From Streptomyces sp. CB01881 (GTDB taxonomy: Bacteria > Actinomycetota > Actinomycetes > Streptomycetales > Streptomycetaceae): a stretch of 53,072 bases of DNA. The stretch's first letter is position 1; every line of letters begins with the position of its first letter. Of the stretch, positions 7,701-15,800 are shown one piece after another. Location of the stretch: contig NZ_CP026498.1 in the NCBI RefSeq assembly GCF_002953255.1, positions 7,364,690 through 7,417,761 of the forward strand. Reading direction: 5' to 3'. The notes below the pieces were generated by a model. That model was given only the letters and a program-made list of their open reading frames with translations. It did not search any database and had not been told where the DNA came from. The translations under genes and the position numbers were made by a program.

Positions 7701-10700
7701 GTCGTCCAGGCGGACGGTCCAGCGCTCGGGCGGAGGTGGCTGACCGTTGTCGCCGGCCCGGGTTCCGGCGGCCTGCTCGAGGCGGCGGTGCAGGCGGCAC
7801 GGGCCCGGCGTCGTGCGGAGCCACACCCGCAGGCCGGCGAGCGAGACGGGGAGTGCCGCCGGGGACGGGTTGGCCGACGGGTCGCCGTCCGGCTCCGGTG
7901 CTGCGGCCTCGGCTGTGCTCCGGGGCGGGGAGGCCGCGTGCAGGCCGGCATCGAGCAGCGCGCCCAGCGCCTTCGGCTGTGGCGTGCCCGGCCCAGTGGC
8001 GTGGGGCAGGGTGACGTCGACGGCCGGGAGGTCGTCGTCGCCGGTGCTGGGAATGCGGGGCTCGTCGGGCAGCCCGGTCACCACCGTTGCCGAGGCATGG
8101 TGCAGCCAGGTGCCGGCGGGGGACCGCGTCTGGATGCTCACGGCGGCGACCTTGTCCGGGCCGGCCGGGTCCCAGACGGTGGTGACCGGCGTGCTGTCCG
8201 ACAGCGGAAGGAGATGGTCCAGTGTCAGATCGCGGACCAGGACGGCGTCCGGAGGGACGCCGGTGGCCTCGGTTGCCGCGGCGAGAACGATCTGCGCACA
8301 CGCCGCGAGCGTCAGGACCGCCGTGCCGTGTACGTGCCGTTCGATGTGGTTCCACCCGCCGGTGCCGGCGTCGCCCTGCCACAGCACGCGGTTGGTGCCG
8401 GGGAGGTCCACTCGCCGGCCGAGGATGGGGTGACCGTCAGCGCGGGGCGGACGCCTGCGCGTCGCGCCGTTGACCCAGTGTCGTACATGCCGCCAGGGCG
8501 CGGCGGGCAGGGCGGTTCGCCGGCCGGTCGGCCACAGCAGCTCGCGCCGGTGTTGGGCTCCGGCCAGGTGCAGCTCGGCCAGGGAGGTGCGCAGGACCAC
8601 GGACTCGTCGTCGTCCCGGCGCAGCGTGGGCAGCACGAGGGTTGTCCCGCCGGGTGCCTCGTCGAGCGTCTCGCGGATGGGCAGGGCGGCGATCGGGTGG
8701 GGTGAGACCTCCAGGAAGACGGTGTGGCCGTCGGCCGCCGCCGCGGCCACCGCGTGTCGCAGCCGGACCGGGCGGCGGGCGTTGGCGCACCAGTACGCGG
8801 CATCGGGCTCGGGCGTGTCGCGTGGGTCCTCGTACACCGTTCCGTACCAGGCGATGGCGGGCGCCTTGCCCTGGAGGCCGGTGAGGGCCTCGCGCAAGGC
8901 GGGCAGGACGACGTCCACGGCGGCCGAATGGCCGGCGCCGTGGACGTCGAGGAGGCGGGCGTCGAGGCCCGCCTCCTCCAGCTCGGCGACCAGGTGGGCC
9001 ACCGGTTGCGCCGGGCCGGTGACGGTGCATCGCCGTGGCGAGGAGTGTACGGCGACCTCCACGCCGGGGAACCGTGCCAGGGTTGCGGCGCGGGTGTCCT
9101 CGGGCAGCCCAACGGAGGCCATGGCGCCGGCGCGGGCGCCCTCGACGGTGGCGAGCAGGGCCGACCGGCGCAGGATCACGCGCAGTCCGTCGCGTGCATC
9201 GAGGGTTCCGGCGACCACGGCTGCGGCCACCTCCCCCATGGAGTGGCCGATGACGGCACGGGGTTCGACGCCGTAGGCCTGCCAGGTACGGGCGAGTGCC
9301 AGTTGAACGCCGTACAGCAGGGACTGGGTGCCGTGGACGGCGGTGGTCGGCACGCCCTGGGCGATCATGCGGCTCAGGGCCGTGCCGGCCACGTCGGCGA
9401 ACGCCGCGTCGAGGTCGTTCACCGCTGCGGCGAACGCGGTGTCATCCGCGAGAAGGCCGCGGCCCATGCCGTACCACTGGGAGCCGTATCCGGAGAAGAC
9501 GAACACCGGTCCTCGGCCCGGGACCGCCGCGGTGTCCCCGGCGTCGGCAGCGCGCACGACGCCGGGCGAGGGCCGGTCGTCCGCCAGCGCGAGGAGCCCG
9601 GCCGCGAGGGCCTGGTGCCCGCGCCCCACGACGGCGGCGCTGACGGCGTCCCGTCGACCGTGTCCGAGGGTGTGCCCGACGTCGCACAGGGGCGTGCGTC
9701 GGCCGGACGTCGTCGTCAGCCAGTCGGCGAGACCACGGGCGGCGTCACCGAGCCGGTCCGCTGAGCGGGCGGTGACCACCAGGACGTGCGGGCCGGCGTC
9801 CGGCGCAGGGGCTTCCCCGGCGCCCGGAGCAGCGCTCTCCTGCGGCGCGTGTGACCCTGCCGGAGACCACTGCTCGAGCACGGCGTGCGCGTTGGTGCCC
9901 CCGAATCCGAAGGCGGACACTCCCGCCAACGCCGGCCGATGGCCCGCCCGGGGCCACTCGGTGGCCGCGCTGACGACGCGTAGGCGCTTTGCGGTGAAGT
10001 CGATGTGCGGGTTGGGCGTGCGGAAGTGGAGACTGGCGGGAAGTGTGCCGTGGTGCAGGGAAAGCACTGTCTTGACGAGACCCACGATTCCCGCCGCACC
10101 TTCGAGGTGCCCGAGGTTGGTCTTCACGGAACCGATGAGCAGCGGCCGGCCGGCCGGCCGGCCGAGTCCCAGGACGGCACCCAGGGCGCCCGCCTCGATC
10201 GGATCGCCGAGCAGCGTGCCGGTACCGTGCGCCTCGACGTAGTCGATGTCGGCCGCGTCCACGTCGGCGTCACGGAGGGCATCGCGCAGCAGCGCCTCCT
10301 GAGCGGCGGGATTGGGCGCCATGATCCCGGACGAGCGGCCGTCGGAGTTGACCGCCGTGCCCCGGATGACGGCGAGGATCGTGTCGCCGGCCCGCCGTGC
10401 GTCGTCCAGTGGCTTCAGGACGACGACGCCGCACCCCTCACCACGGACGATCCCGTCGGCCGCGGCGTCGAAGGCCTTGCACCTGCCATCCGGTGCCAGG
10501 GCACCGGCCTGGTCGAAGTTCGCCGTGATCACCGGCGAGAGCAGGACATTGACCCCTGCGGCCAGGGCGGTGTCGCACTCGCCGGCGGCCAGGCTCCGGC
10601 ACGCCTGGTGCACCGCGACGAGCGACGAGGAGCAGGCGGTGTCGATCGTCATGCTCGGGCCGTGCAGATCGAGCATGTAGGACAGGCGGTTGGCGGCGAT

Positions 10701-11546
10701 GCTCCCCGCCGCACCGGTGCTGGTCCAGGCGGCCACGCCTTCGGGGTCCGCCATGGTCAGGTGGCTGTAGTCGAGGGAGCTGAGACCGACGAACACCCCT
10801 GTGGCAGTGCCGTGCAGCTCTGACGGCGGGACACCGGCGTGGCAGAGTGCCTCCCACGTCACCTCCAGCAGCAGGCGCTGCTGGGGGTCCATCAGCTCTG
10901 CCTCGCGGGGCGTGATCCCGAAGAAGTCGGCGTCGAACCCCGCGATGTCGCCCAGGAATCCTCCCCACCGGCTGGTGCGGGCGAGGGCAGCCGCCGTGCC
11001 GTTCGAACCGTCCTCGAAGTCCTTCCAGCGGTCCTCGGGTACCTCGCGTGCGGCGTTGCCGCCGGCGAGCAGGTAGTCCCAGAACGCCTCCGGCCCCTCG
11101 ACACCGCCGGGCAGACGGCAGCCGATGCCCACGACCGCGACGGACCGGCTGCGGGGATGCGCGTCCGGCCCGGACGTGCGCGCCGCGTCCCGGCCGGGCA
11201 CGACCCCCTCGGGCGCTCCGGGCTCCGCCGCTCCCGTGGCGAGGCGGCGGACCAGCCGGTCGACGGTGGAGTCCTCCCACAGCAGGGTGGCAGGCAGGAC
11301 CGCGTCGAGCGCGTTCTCCAGCTCCCCCGAGACGGCGACGGCGTCACGGGACGTCAGACCGTACTCGGCCAGCGGTCTGTCGTCGTCGATCTCGTCCGGG
11401 GGCACGTCGGACCTCTCCGAGATCAGCTGCCGCAGCAGTCGGCGGATCTCCGCCTCACCCCATGCCGCTCCCGGCGCACCACCCGGGCGGGCGTCGGATT
11501 GCGCACCGTCAGGCGTGGCTCCGCCGGGGCCCTCGACTCTCCTCAT
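4716..11546 (-). CDS. Single-module type I polyketide synthase with Pks13-like N-terminal carrier domain
   Basis: The 2,276-residue enzyme has this order (approximate residues). N-terminal ACP 30-105, Ser66 in EYGLTSRDAV. KS 134-560, with Cys305 (DTACSSS), His440 (EAHGTGT) and His480 (NLGH). AT 680-960, with GHSMG Ser769 and specificity motif HGAGH. DH-like 1038-1300: Arg at ~1070 replaces the His of HxxxGxxxxP and Thr replaces the Pro; the LLDAGLH Asp remains. KR 1530-1700, with TGGLGGLG, Lys1640, Ser1664, Tyr1677, Asn1681 and a B-type LHD signature. ACP with Ser1828 (GLDSL). A second carrier-like domain at 1920-1990 with GGDY where Ser is expected. Thioesterase 2015-2275, with GWSFGG Ser2081, Asp2108 and His2247. 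The start overlaps the ligase stop (ATGA), so translation is coupled. It probably condenses a ligase-loaded fatty acid with one alkylmalonyl unit and reduces the keto group. Confidence 0.93.
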   Translation of the reverse strand: MRRVEGPGGATPDGAQSDARPGGAPGAAWGEAEIRRLLRQLISERSDVPPDEIDDDRPLAEYGLTSRDAVAVSGELENALDAVLPATLLWEDSTVDRLVRRLATGAAEPGAPEGVVPGRDAARTSGPDAHPRSRSVAVVGIGCRLPGGVEGPEAFWDYLLAGGNAAREVPEDRWKDFEDGSNGTAAALARTSRWGGFLGDIAGFDADFFGITPREAELMDPQQRLLLEVTWEALCHAGVPPSELHGTATGVFVGLSSLDYSHLTMADPEGVAAWTSTGAAGSIAANRLSYMLDLHGPSMTIDTACSSSLVAVHQACRSLAAGECDTALAAGVNVLLSPVITANFDQAGALAPDGRCKAFDAAADGIVRGEGCGVVVLKPLDDARRAGDTILAVIRGTAVNSDGRSSGIMAPNPAAQEALLRDALRDADVDAADIDYVEAHGTGTLLGDPIEAGALGAVLGLGRPAGRPLLIGSVKTNLGHLEGAAGIVGLVKTVLSLHHGTLPASLHFRTPNPHIDFTAKRLRVVSAATEWPRAGHRPALAGVSAFGFGGTNAHAVLEQWSPAGSHAPQESAAPGAGEAPAPDAGPHVLVVTARSADRLGDAARGLADWLTTTSGRRTPLCDVGHTLGHGRRDAVSAAVVGRGHQALAAGLLALADDRPSPGVVRAADAGDTAAVPGRGPVFVFSGYGSQWYGMGRGLLADDTAFAAAVNDLDAAFADVAGTALSRMIAQGVPTTAVHGTQSLLYGVQLALARTWQAYGVEPRAVIGHSMGEVAAAVVAGTLDARDGLRVILRRSALLATVEGARAGAMASVGLPEDTRAATLARFPGVEVAVHSSPRRCTVTGPAQPVAHLVAELEEAGLDARLLDVHGAGHSAAVDVVLPALREALTGLQGKAPAIAWYGTVYEDPRDTPEPDAAYWCANARRPVRLRHAVAAAAADGHTVFLEVSPHPIAALPIRETLDEAPGGTTLVLPTLRRDDDESVVLRTSLAELHLAGAQHRRELLWPTGRRTALPAAPWRHVRHWVNGATRRRPPRADGHPILGRRVDLPGTNRVLWQGDAGTGGWNHIERHVHGTAVLTLAACAQIVLAAATEATGVPPDAVLVRDLTLDHLLPLSDSTPVTTVWDPAGPDKVAAVSIQTRSPAGTWLHHASATVVTGLPDEPRIPSTGDDDLPAVDVTLPHATGPGTPQPKALGALLDAGLHAASPPRSTAEAAAPEPDGDPSANPSPAALPVSLAGLRVWLRTTPGPCRLHRRLEQAAGTRAGDNGQPPPPERWTVRLDDRDGGTVIEARGVALRTPERAEIPLPLAETSYEILWDEVTTPPAADRIPANWLLLTTGSDGTSGRRNRFVPPLSSALERRGAKVAVGHCRNGSTGRILDAWCKETASAPGSVVLLCTGPADGSGVRGAVLAATEVARRLATAPGSGAGPRLWLVTERAVPVAAGEACDPDRACLRGLVRVLALEQPQLRACAVDVDRAPGLADDLVQELLADSEADEVAWRDGTRFIARLAAAAPDRDAAGIRFARPDGAYIVTGGLGGLGLATARRLSEHGAGRLVLNGRRPPAEDTRAVLDDLRALGTSVEVVQGDIADPDLAARLLEAALAGGHALRGVAHAAGVLHDRIITDLEPDDLETVFRPKVDGALRLEEAVAGHSLDWWLVFSSAAALLGSPGQAAYAAANAWLDALVQRRHADGLPATSIAWGPWAQIGGAPNAAAMALEPLMPAQGLDALQLLLADGRPHTGVVRLDARRVVEAYPGMESVPFFTSLLRDIARETDHWGGPDQLCALGAQAPAAVRRRLAFRAAAVMGYRTEDLDSSVPLTRLGLDSLMAVRIRNAVKHDFGVVLPNKLLMRGASLDDLTDELLSTLDLPGAPESVDVGDRTCSPSQSGPETSRTTLLANAPGPSGRAPLPTTIAPRDAAERLVAGVWEQVIGRRPEGVLEDLRAAGGDYATAHALALGIHARLDEPPHALTPEQILARPTVESIADLIRPAVNGDGATPLRVLRDPGGTTTRAPLFVFHPAGGPTSVYRPLVRLLPADQPVYGCERVDELASMEEKAEYYLDLMRRVQPRGPYQLLGWSFGGCQAYEIAVQLRDRGEDAGYLGLIDTILPAALPGSDSQEIVLERFRRFADYVETTFGHHLPLPYEELASMTDDDQIMTVMRLVAGTGLSMSPGILEHQRTSYVDARIGERYRPRPYPGHVTLYRAQEPQIMITALDPRYLRDEADLGWAPLCPSLEVVPVPGDHLSLIDPPHIAVIARHLAHTLRGAAEADR

Positions 11547-13372
11547 GACGCCGTCCCTTCGGATCCTGCCCCGGGCCTGCGGGCACTGCTCCAGCCTCCG
11601 TTCAGATAGCGGTCATGGCTGGCGCGGCGGGCGACCTTGCCGCTCGTGGTGCGGGGCACGGTGTTGCGCGGTGCAAGGACGAAGTCCCGTACGGCCAGGG
11701 CGTGGACGGTTGAAACGGCTCGGCGCACCGAGCGGGTGACGCTGTGGCGGTCTGCCGCCGGACCGGTGGCCGGCGGGGAGTACTCGGCAACGATGACGAG
11801 CTCCTCACCCGCCTCGGCGGACACGGCGAAGGCAGCCACGTGGTCCTTGCGAATGGCCGGATGCGCGTTCTGCACGGTCAGTTCGATGTCCTGGGGGTAG
11901 TGGTTGACGCCGTCGATGATGATCAAGTCCTTGATGCGGCCGGTGATGTACAACTGGCCGTCGTGCCACACGCCCAGGTCGGCCGTACGCAGCCACTGCC
12001 TGGCACCCTCAGCGGACCGGTCCTCGGCCAGGACCGCCCGGAAGGTCTCCGCGCTGCTCTGTGGATTGCCCCAGTAGCCGCGCCCGACGTTGGGGCCGCT
12101 GACCCAGATCTCCCCGACCGTGCCGTCCGGTTGCCGGCGGCATGTCGCCGCGTCCACGATGGCCACCTCCTGCCCCTGGGGCCGTCCGCAGGAGACGAGT
12201 TCCGTGACGGGGACGGAAGCGGTGTCCGTGGCGACTCTGGCGATGCCACCGCCCAGCAGTTCCCGGTCGAAAGCGGTGACCTGCGGCTCTTCCTCGGTGG
12301 GGGAGGCGGAGACGATCAGCGTCGCCTCCGCCAGACCGTACGAGGGCCGCATCGCCACTCGGCGGGCTCCGTAGTCGCCGAAGGCGGCCATGAAGCGGTT
12401 CAACGTGGTGGGCCGGACCGGCTCACTGCCGTTGATCATCACAGCGACCCCGTCGAGGGTGAGGCCCTCCCGGTCCTCCTCGCGTACCCGCTGCGCGCAG
12501 TAGTCGTACGCGAAGTTCGGCGCGGCGGTGACGGCGCCCGGGTACCGGGACAGCAACCTCAGCCATCGCGCCGGCTGTTGCACGAAGGCCAGCGGATCAG
12601 TGATCACCGAGTGGACTCCGCCGATGACGGGCAGGAGGGCCATCAGCAGCAGGCCCATGTCGTGGTAGAGCGGCAGCCATCCGACCATGTGATTGCGGTC
12701 CCTGTGAATGTCGTACGCCTGCACGAGGTGCCCCGCGTTGGCGACCACGTTGGCGTGGGTGATCTCCACGCCGGACGGTGCCCGTGTCGACCCCGAGGTG
12801 TACTGCAGATAGGCGCAGTCCTCGGGCCGCGGCCGGATGCCGGCCAGTTCGTCGGAGCCGTCCTCGGCGGTCCGCGCGGACATGAGATCTTCGACGGCCA
12901 GCACACGGGGTCGGTTCGGAATGCCGCTCGCGGCGCAGAACGCCGCCACGGCCGACTGCTCGGCACGGGTCGTGAGGATGTGGGTCGGCCGCGCGTCGGT
13001 CAGCGAGGCGGCGAGCTTGTCGGTATGGCGGGCGAGATCCGGAGGGAAGAGCGGCACGGCGATGGCGCCCGCGCGGATCGCCGCAAGGAAGCCGACGACG
13101 TACTCGAGGCACTGAGGGGCGACGACGGCCACGGGTTCGCCGCCGGCGCCCGCGCGGCGCAGCGCGGCCGCCGTTGCCCGCACCTGACGGTCGAGCTGTC
13201 TCCAGGTGGACACGGCGGCCTGCCCGGCCCCGCCGGCCGCGAAGTCGACGAAGGTAAAGGCAGGAGCGTCCGGGGTGCGCACGGCAGCCTCGACCAGGCG
13301 GTTGCCGACGGTGTCTGCCTGCATCACCGTCGACTTCGGGTCGGCACGGCGAGCGTCGTTGAGGATGGACAA
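11543..13372 (-). CDS. Fatty-acyl-AMP ligase (FAAL, FadD32-like)
   Basis: This adenylate-forming enzyme activates a fatty acid as acyl-AMP and probably transfers it to the N-terminal ACP of the adjacent synthase. Family motifs are YLQYTSGSTRAPSG (ATP loop, near residue 195), LPLYHDMGLL, PSYGLAEATL, GRIKDLIIIDGVNHYPQDIE near residue 475, and the C-terminal lysine in TTSGKVARR. The set is typical of FAALs rather than CoA ligases. The chosen start is TTG at 13372, preceded by GGGAGG with 6-nt spacing, giving 609 residues, normal for the family. The frame is open further upstream to 13816, and an in-frame ATG at 13324 has no good ribosome-binding site. The TGA stop overlaps the synthase ATG. The carboxylase/reductase gene ends 128 bp upstream, so the three genes probably form one operon. 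Confidence 0.93.
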   Translation of the reverse strand: MSILNDARRADPKSTVMQADTVGNRLVEAAVRTPDAPAFTFVDFAAGGAGQAAVSTWRQLDRQVRATAAALRRAGAGGEPVAVVAPQCLEYVVGFLAAIRAGAIAVPLFPPDLARHTDKLAASLTDARPTHILTTRAEQSAVAAFCAASGIPNRPRVLAVEDLMSARTAEDGSDELAGIRPRPEDCAYLQYTSGSTRAPSGVEITHANVVANAGHLVQAYDIHRDRNHMVGWLPLYHDMGLLLMALLPVIGGVHSVITDPLAFVQQPARWLRLLSRYPGAVTAAPNFAYDYCAQRVREEDREGLTLDGVAVMINGSEPVRPTTLNRFMAAFGDYGARRVAMRPSYGLAEATLIVSASPTEEEPQVTAFDRELLGGGIARVATDTASVPVTELVSCGRPQGQEVAIVDAATCRRQPDGTVGEIWVSGPNVGRGYWGNPQSSAETFRAVLAEDRSAEGARQWLRTADLGVWHDGQLYITGRIKDLIIIDGVNHYPQDIELTVQNAHPAIRKDHVAAFAVSAEAGEELVIVAEYSPPATGPAADRHSVTRSVRRAVSTVHALAVRDFVLAPRNTVPRTTSGKVARRASHDRYLNGGWSSARRPGAGSEGTAS

Positions 13373-13500
13373 GGCGTACCTCCCGTGGGGTGGGCGTGGT
13401 GGCTGGTTCACCGCCCGGTCCGCATGGACGGGGAAGGAGCGACAGCTGGGGTTGAGTCCTCCGGCCAGCGTCGATGCCGGGACAATGGAAGGGGCGGGCA

Positions 13501-14862
13501 TTACGGACAGGCTGTCGGCGCAGATCTCACATCGCCGTCTCCGTCTTGGAAGAGACGGAACCGGTCCTCGCCGACTCGTGCTCGGCCGACGGGGTCGGTC
13601 ACGCCTAGCCCCGGCTGCGGGGCGAGGCACAGCACCCCGACCTTCCCGATGTGCTCGTTGACCTGCACGCTCCGGACAGCCGAGGCAACGTCGTCCAGGG
13701 CATAGGTCTTCGAGAGTGTGGGAACTATCCGGCCCATGTTGATGAGCCGATTCACCTCCCACTGCTCGTGCAGGTTGGCGCCGTGGCTGCCGATGAGCCG
13801 CTTGAGCTTCATCCACAGGTAGCGGTTGTCGAACATGTGCTCATATCCGGTACTGGATCCGCAGGTCACGACCGTGCCCCCACGGCGGGCGACGAAGACC
13901 GAGGCCGCGAAGGTCGCTCGGCCCACGTGCTCGAAAACGATGTGCGGATCCTCGCCCACCGCCGCGCGTACCGCTGAGCCGAGTTTCTTCCAGCCGTCAG
14001 GACGCTGGAGGACCGTGCGGTCACCCTGCTCGATCTCCGAGCGGTCGATCACCGCCTCGCAGCCGAGCCTTCGCAAGGTGTCGGCCTTCTCCGCCGAGCT
14101 CACGACACCCACCGGGATGCCACCACCGTTTCGCACGAACTGCACGGCGTATGAGCCCAGGCCGCCGGTCGCCCCCCAGATCAGCACGACGTCGCCCTGC
14201 TTCATCCGGGCGCCGCGGTCACTGACGAGCATCCGGTACGCGGTGGCGGCGCACAGCGGGTTGACGGCGGCCTCCTCCCACGTGAGCAGCGGGGACTTGC
14301 TCAGCAACTGGCTGGCCCGCACGACGGCGAAGTGGGCCAGACCACCGAAGTTGGTCTCGAAGCCCCAGGCGCGCTGCTCGCTGCCCAGCATGCCGTCACT
14401 GTGGGTTGCCGGCTCCTGGCCGTCGACGTAGGCCGGAGTGACGACCACGTGATCGCCGATGCTCCAACGGCGCACGGACGACCCGGTCCGCACCACGACT
14501 CCGGATGCGTCGGATCCGAGGATGTGGTGAGGCAGGTCGTGGCGGGCGTCCCAGCCGCCACTGCGTCCCAGCTGCTGGAGAAAACGGAAGGTCGGAATGG
14601 GTTCGAAGATCGCCGACCAGACCGTGTTGTAGTTGACGGAACTGGCCATGACCGCGACCAGTGCCTCGTCCGGCGCCAGCTCGGGCATGGGGACTTCGTC
14701 TATCCGCAGCGACCTGCGGACATCCTTGTCCGTTTCGCCCTGGAACATGCCGACGTCGCTGAGCCGCACCGTCGCCGCGGTGAACCGTTCGGGAAGTGGG
14801 AGACTGCCCAGTTCGCCACCCTCGCGGCCTGCGACTACGGCTTCCAGTAAAGTCATGCCCAT
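13501..14862 (-). CDS. ccr: Crotonyl-CoA carboxylase/reductase (alkylmalonyl-CoA-forming)
   Basis: This is a medium-chain dehydrogenase-type enzyme that reductively carboxylates 2-enoyl-CoA with NADPH and CO2 to an alkylmalonyl-CoA. The 453-residue protein carries the nucleotide-binding WGATGGLGSYAVQ (229-241). It also has the positions linked to CO2 binding in characterised CCRs: Asn in SSVNYNTVW (~79), Phe-Glu in WGFETNFGG (168-169) and His in IGSHGAN (360). True carboxylation is therefore likely. The ATG at 14862 is preceded by AGGAG with 5-nt spacing; a second ATG lies at 14856. The fifth codon is TTA (14848-14850), so translation may depend on bldA tRNA. Upstream of two genes that need an unusual extender, it probably supplies the synthase. 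Chain length (ethyl or longer) cannot be read from the sequence. Confidence 0.93.
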   Translation of the reverse strand: MGMTLLEAVVAGREGGELGSLPLPERFTAATVRLSDVGMFQGETDKDVRRSLRIDEVPMPELAPDEALVAVMASSVNYNTVWSAIFEPIPTFRFLQQLGRSGGWDARHDLPHHILGSDASGVVVRTGSSVRRWSIGDHVVVTPAYVDGQEPATHSDGMLGSEQRAWGFETNFGGLAHFAVVRASQLLSKSPLLTWEEAAVNPLCAATAYRMLVSDRGARMKQGDVVLIWGATGGLGSYAVQFVRNGGGIPVGVVSSAEKADTLRRLGCEAVIDRSEIEQGDRTVLQRPDGWKKLGSAVRAAVGEDPHIVFEHVGRATFAASVFVARRGGTVVTCGSSTGYEHMFDNRYLWMKLKRLIGSHGANLHEQWEVNRLINMGRIVPTLSKTYALDDVASAVRSVQVNEHIGKVGVLCLAPQPGLGVTDPVGRARVGEDRFRLFQDGDGDVRSAPTACP

Positions 14863-15149
14863 GACATCTCCTGCTCTCACGTCATCCGCCCGGGATGGAC
14901 GCATCGCGGGCCGGGACTGCGTACCGGCGCTCGCGGGTGGGGGGCCTGAATGCATCCCTTCTGCCCTCTCCCCAGAGGTGGGGATGCAGCTGCCGTCGCT
15001 TGCAACTGGCGAGTAGGCGGGGCTATTTACAGCAGAACCCCTGCCGCACCGGCCCGCAAATCCGCGAAGCCCGACGCCTTGCCGAAGCCGCCGCAGCCGC
15101 CCGGATAAGGCCAGGCCACAGGCCTGCCGGGCACCTCGGCTGAGCTGCG
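14863..15149. other. Upstream region of the ccr-FAAL-PKS operon
   Basis: No gene is visible. The region must hold the operon promoter for reverse-strand transcription, but I see no confident -35/-10 pair. It ends at the transposase remnant. Confidence 0.4.
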
Positions 15150-15743
15150 GCGACCAGGCGCGGGCTCCTCGACCTGCGCACGGCTGCCGTGGTCGCGGTT
15201 CCGGGTCGTGGTCCCGATCCGGGACCGCACCCTGGGCGCGCTGGTCGCCTGCCTGGACACCACGTTGCGCCGGTCGGTGGGGCACCGACGTATGTGCTGA
15301 CCGGCAACGCGAAGACGGTCACCGTCGAGCCCATCGCCGGGATCCCGCTGCGGCACCCGTAGATGGTCGCCGCCGATCGGCACTACGGCTGCCGAGTGGT
15401 CAGTTGCGTCCCCCACGACCCCGAATCCAAGGGCGGCGCGGAGGCAACCGTCCGCATCGCGAAGGCCGATCTGGTCCCCACGGACGCGAACCTGCTGCCT
15501 GCCTACGACTCCTTCGCCGAGCGCGCCGACGCCTGCCGCACCTGGTGCGACACGGTGAACTCCCGCCGCCACCGGGCGACCGGACAGATGGCCGCCGACC
15601 GCCTGGACATCGAACACGCCACGCTGCACGTCCTGCCGATCGAGCCGCCGGCGCTGGGCGAGGAGACGGTGGTCGGCTCGGACCACACCATCAGCTTCAA
15701 CTCGGTGCGTTGCTCGACCCTGCCGTGCTGCACCGGCGCCTGA
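15150..15743 (+). pseudogene. Remnant of an IS21-family transposase (IstA-like)
   Basis: Three pieces of an IstA-type integrase are readable but not in one frame. The first is WSRFRVVVPIRDRTLGALVAC from about 15190. After a frameshift near 15280 comes GGAPTYVLTGNAKTVTVEPIAGIP, then an in-frame TAG at 15360-15362. Beyond it, from 15363 on, are MVAADRHYGCRVVSCVPHDPESKGGAEATV and KADLVPTDANLLPAY. The N-terminal DNA-binding part and an IstB partner are missing, and no terminal inverted repeats were identified. It lies exactly between the operon and array copy 5, so it may mark the event that split or rearranged the array. Confidence 0.75.
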
Positions 15744-15800
15744 CCGTTCACAGAGCGGTTCATCCGGGGAGCGGGGATGGCCGGGCGCAGCAGTGAGCCA

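Noticed and set aside
5634..8705. A 1,023-codon open frame antisense to the polyketide synthase
   Set aside because: It has no family motif, lies wholly over the catalytic domains of the synthase, and is explained by the high GC content, which leaves the complementary frame free of stops.
13373..13816. An N-terminal extension of the fatty-acyl-AMP ligase by ~148 codons
   Set aside because: It overlaps the 3' end of ccr, has no homology to FAALs, and the TTG at 13372 has a good GGGAGG ribosome-binding site and gives the usual length.
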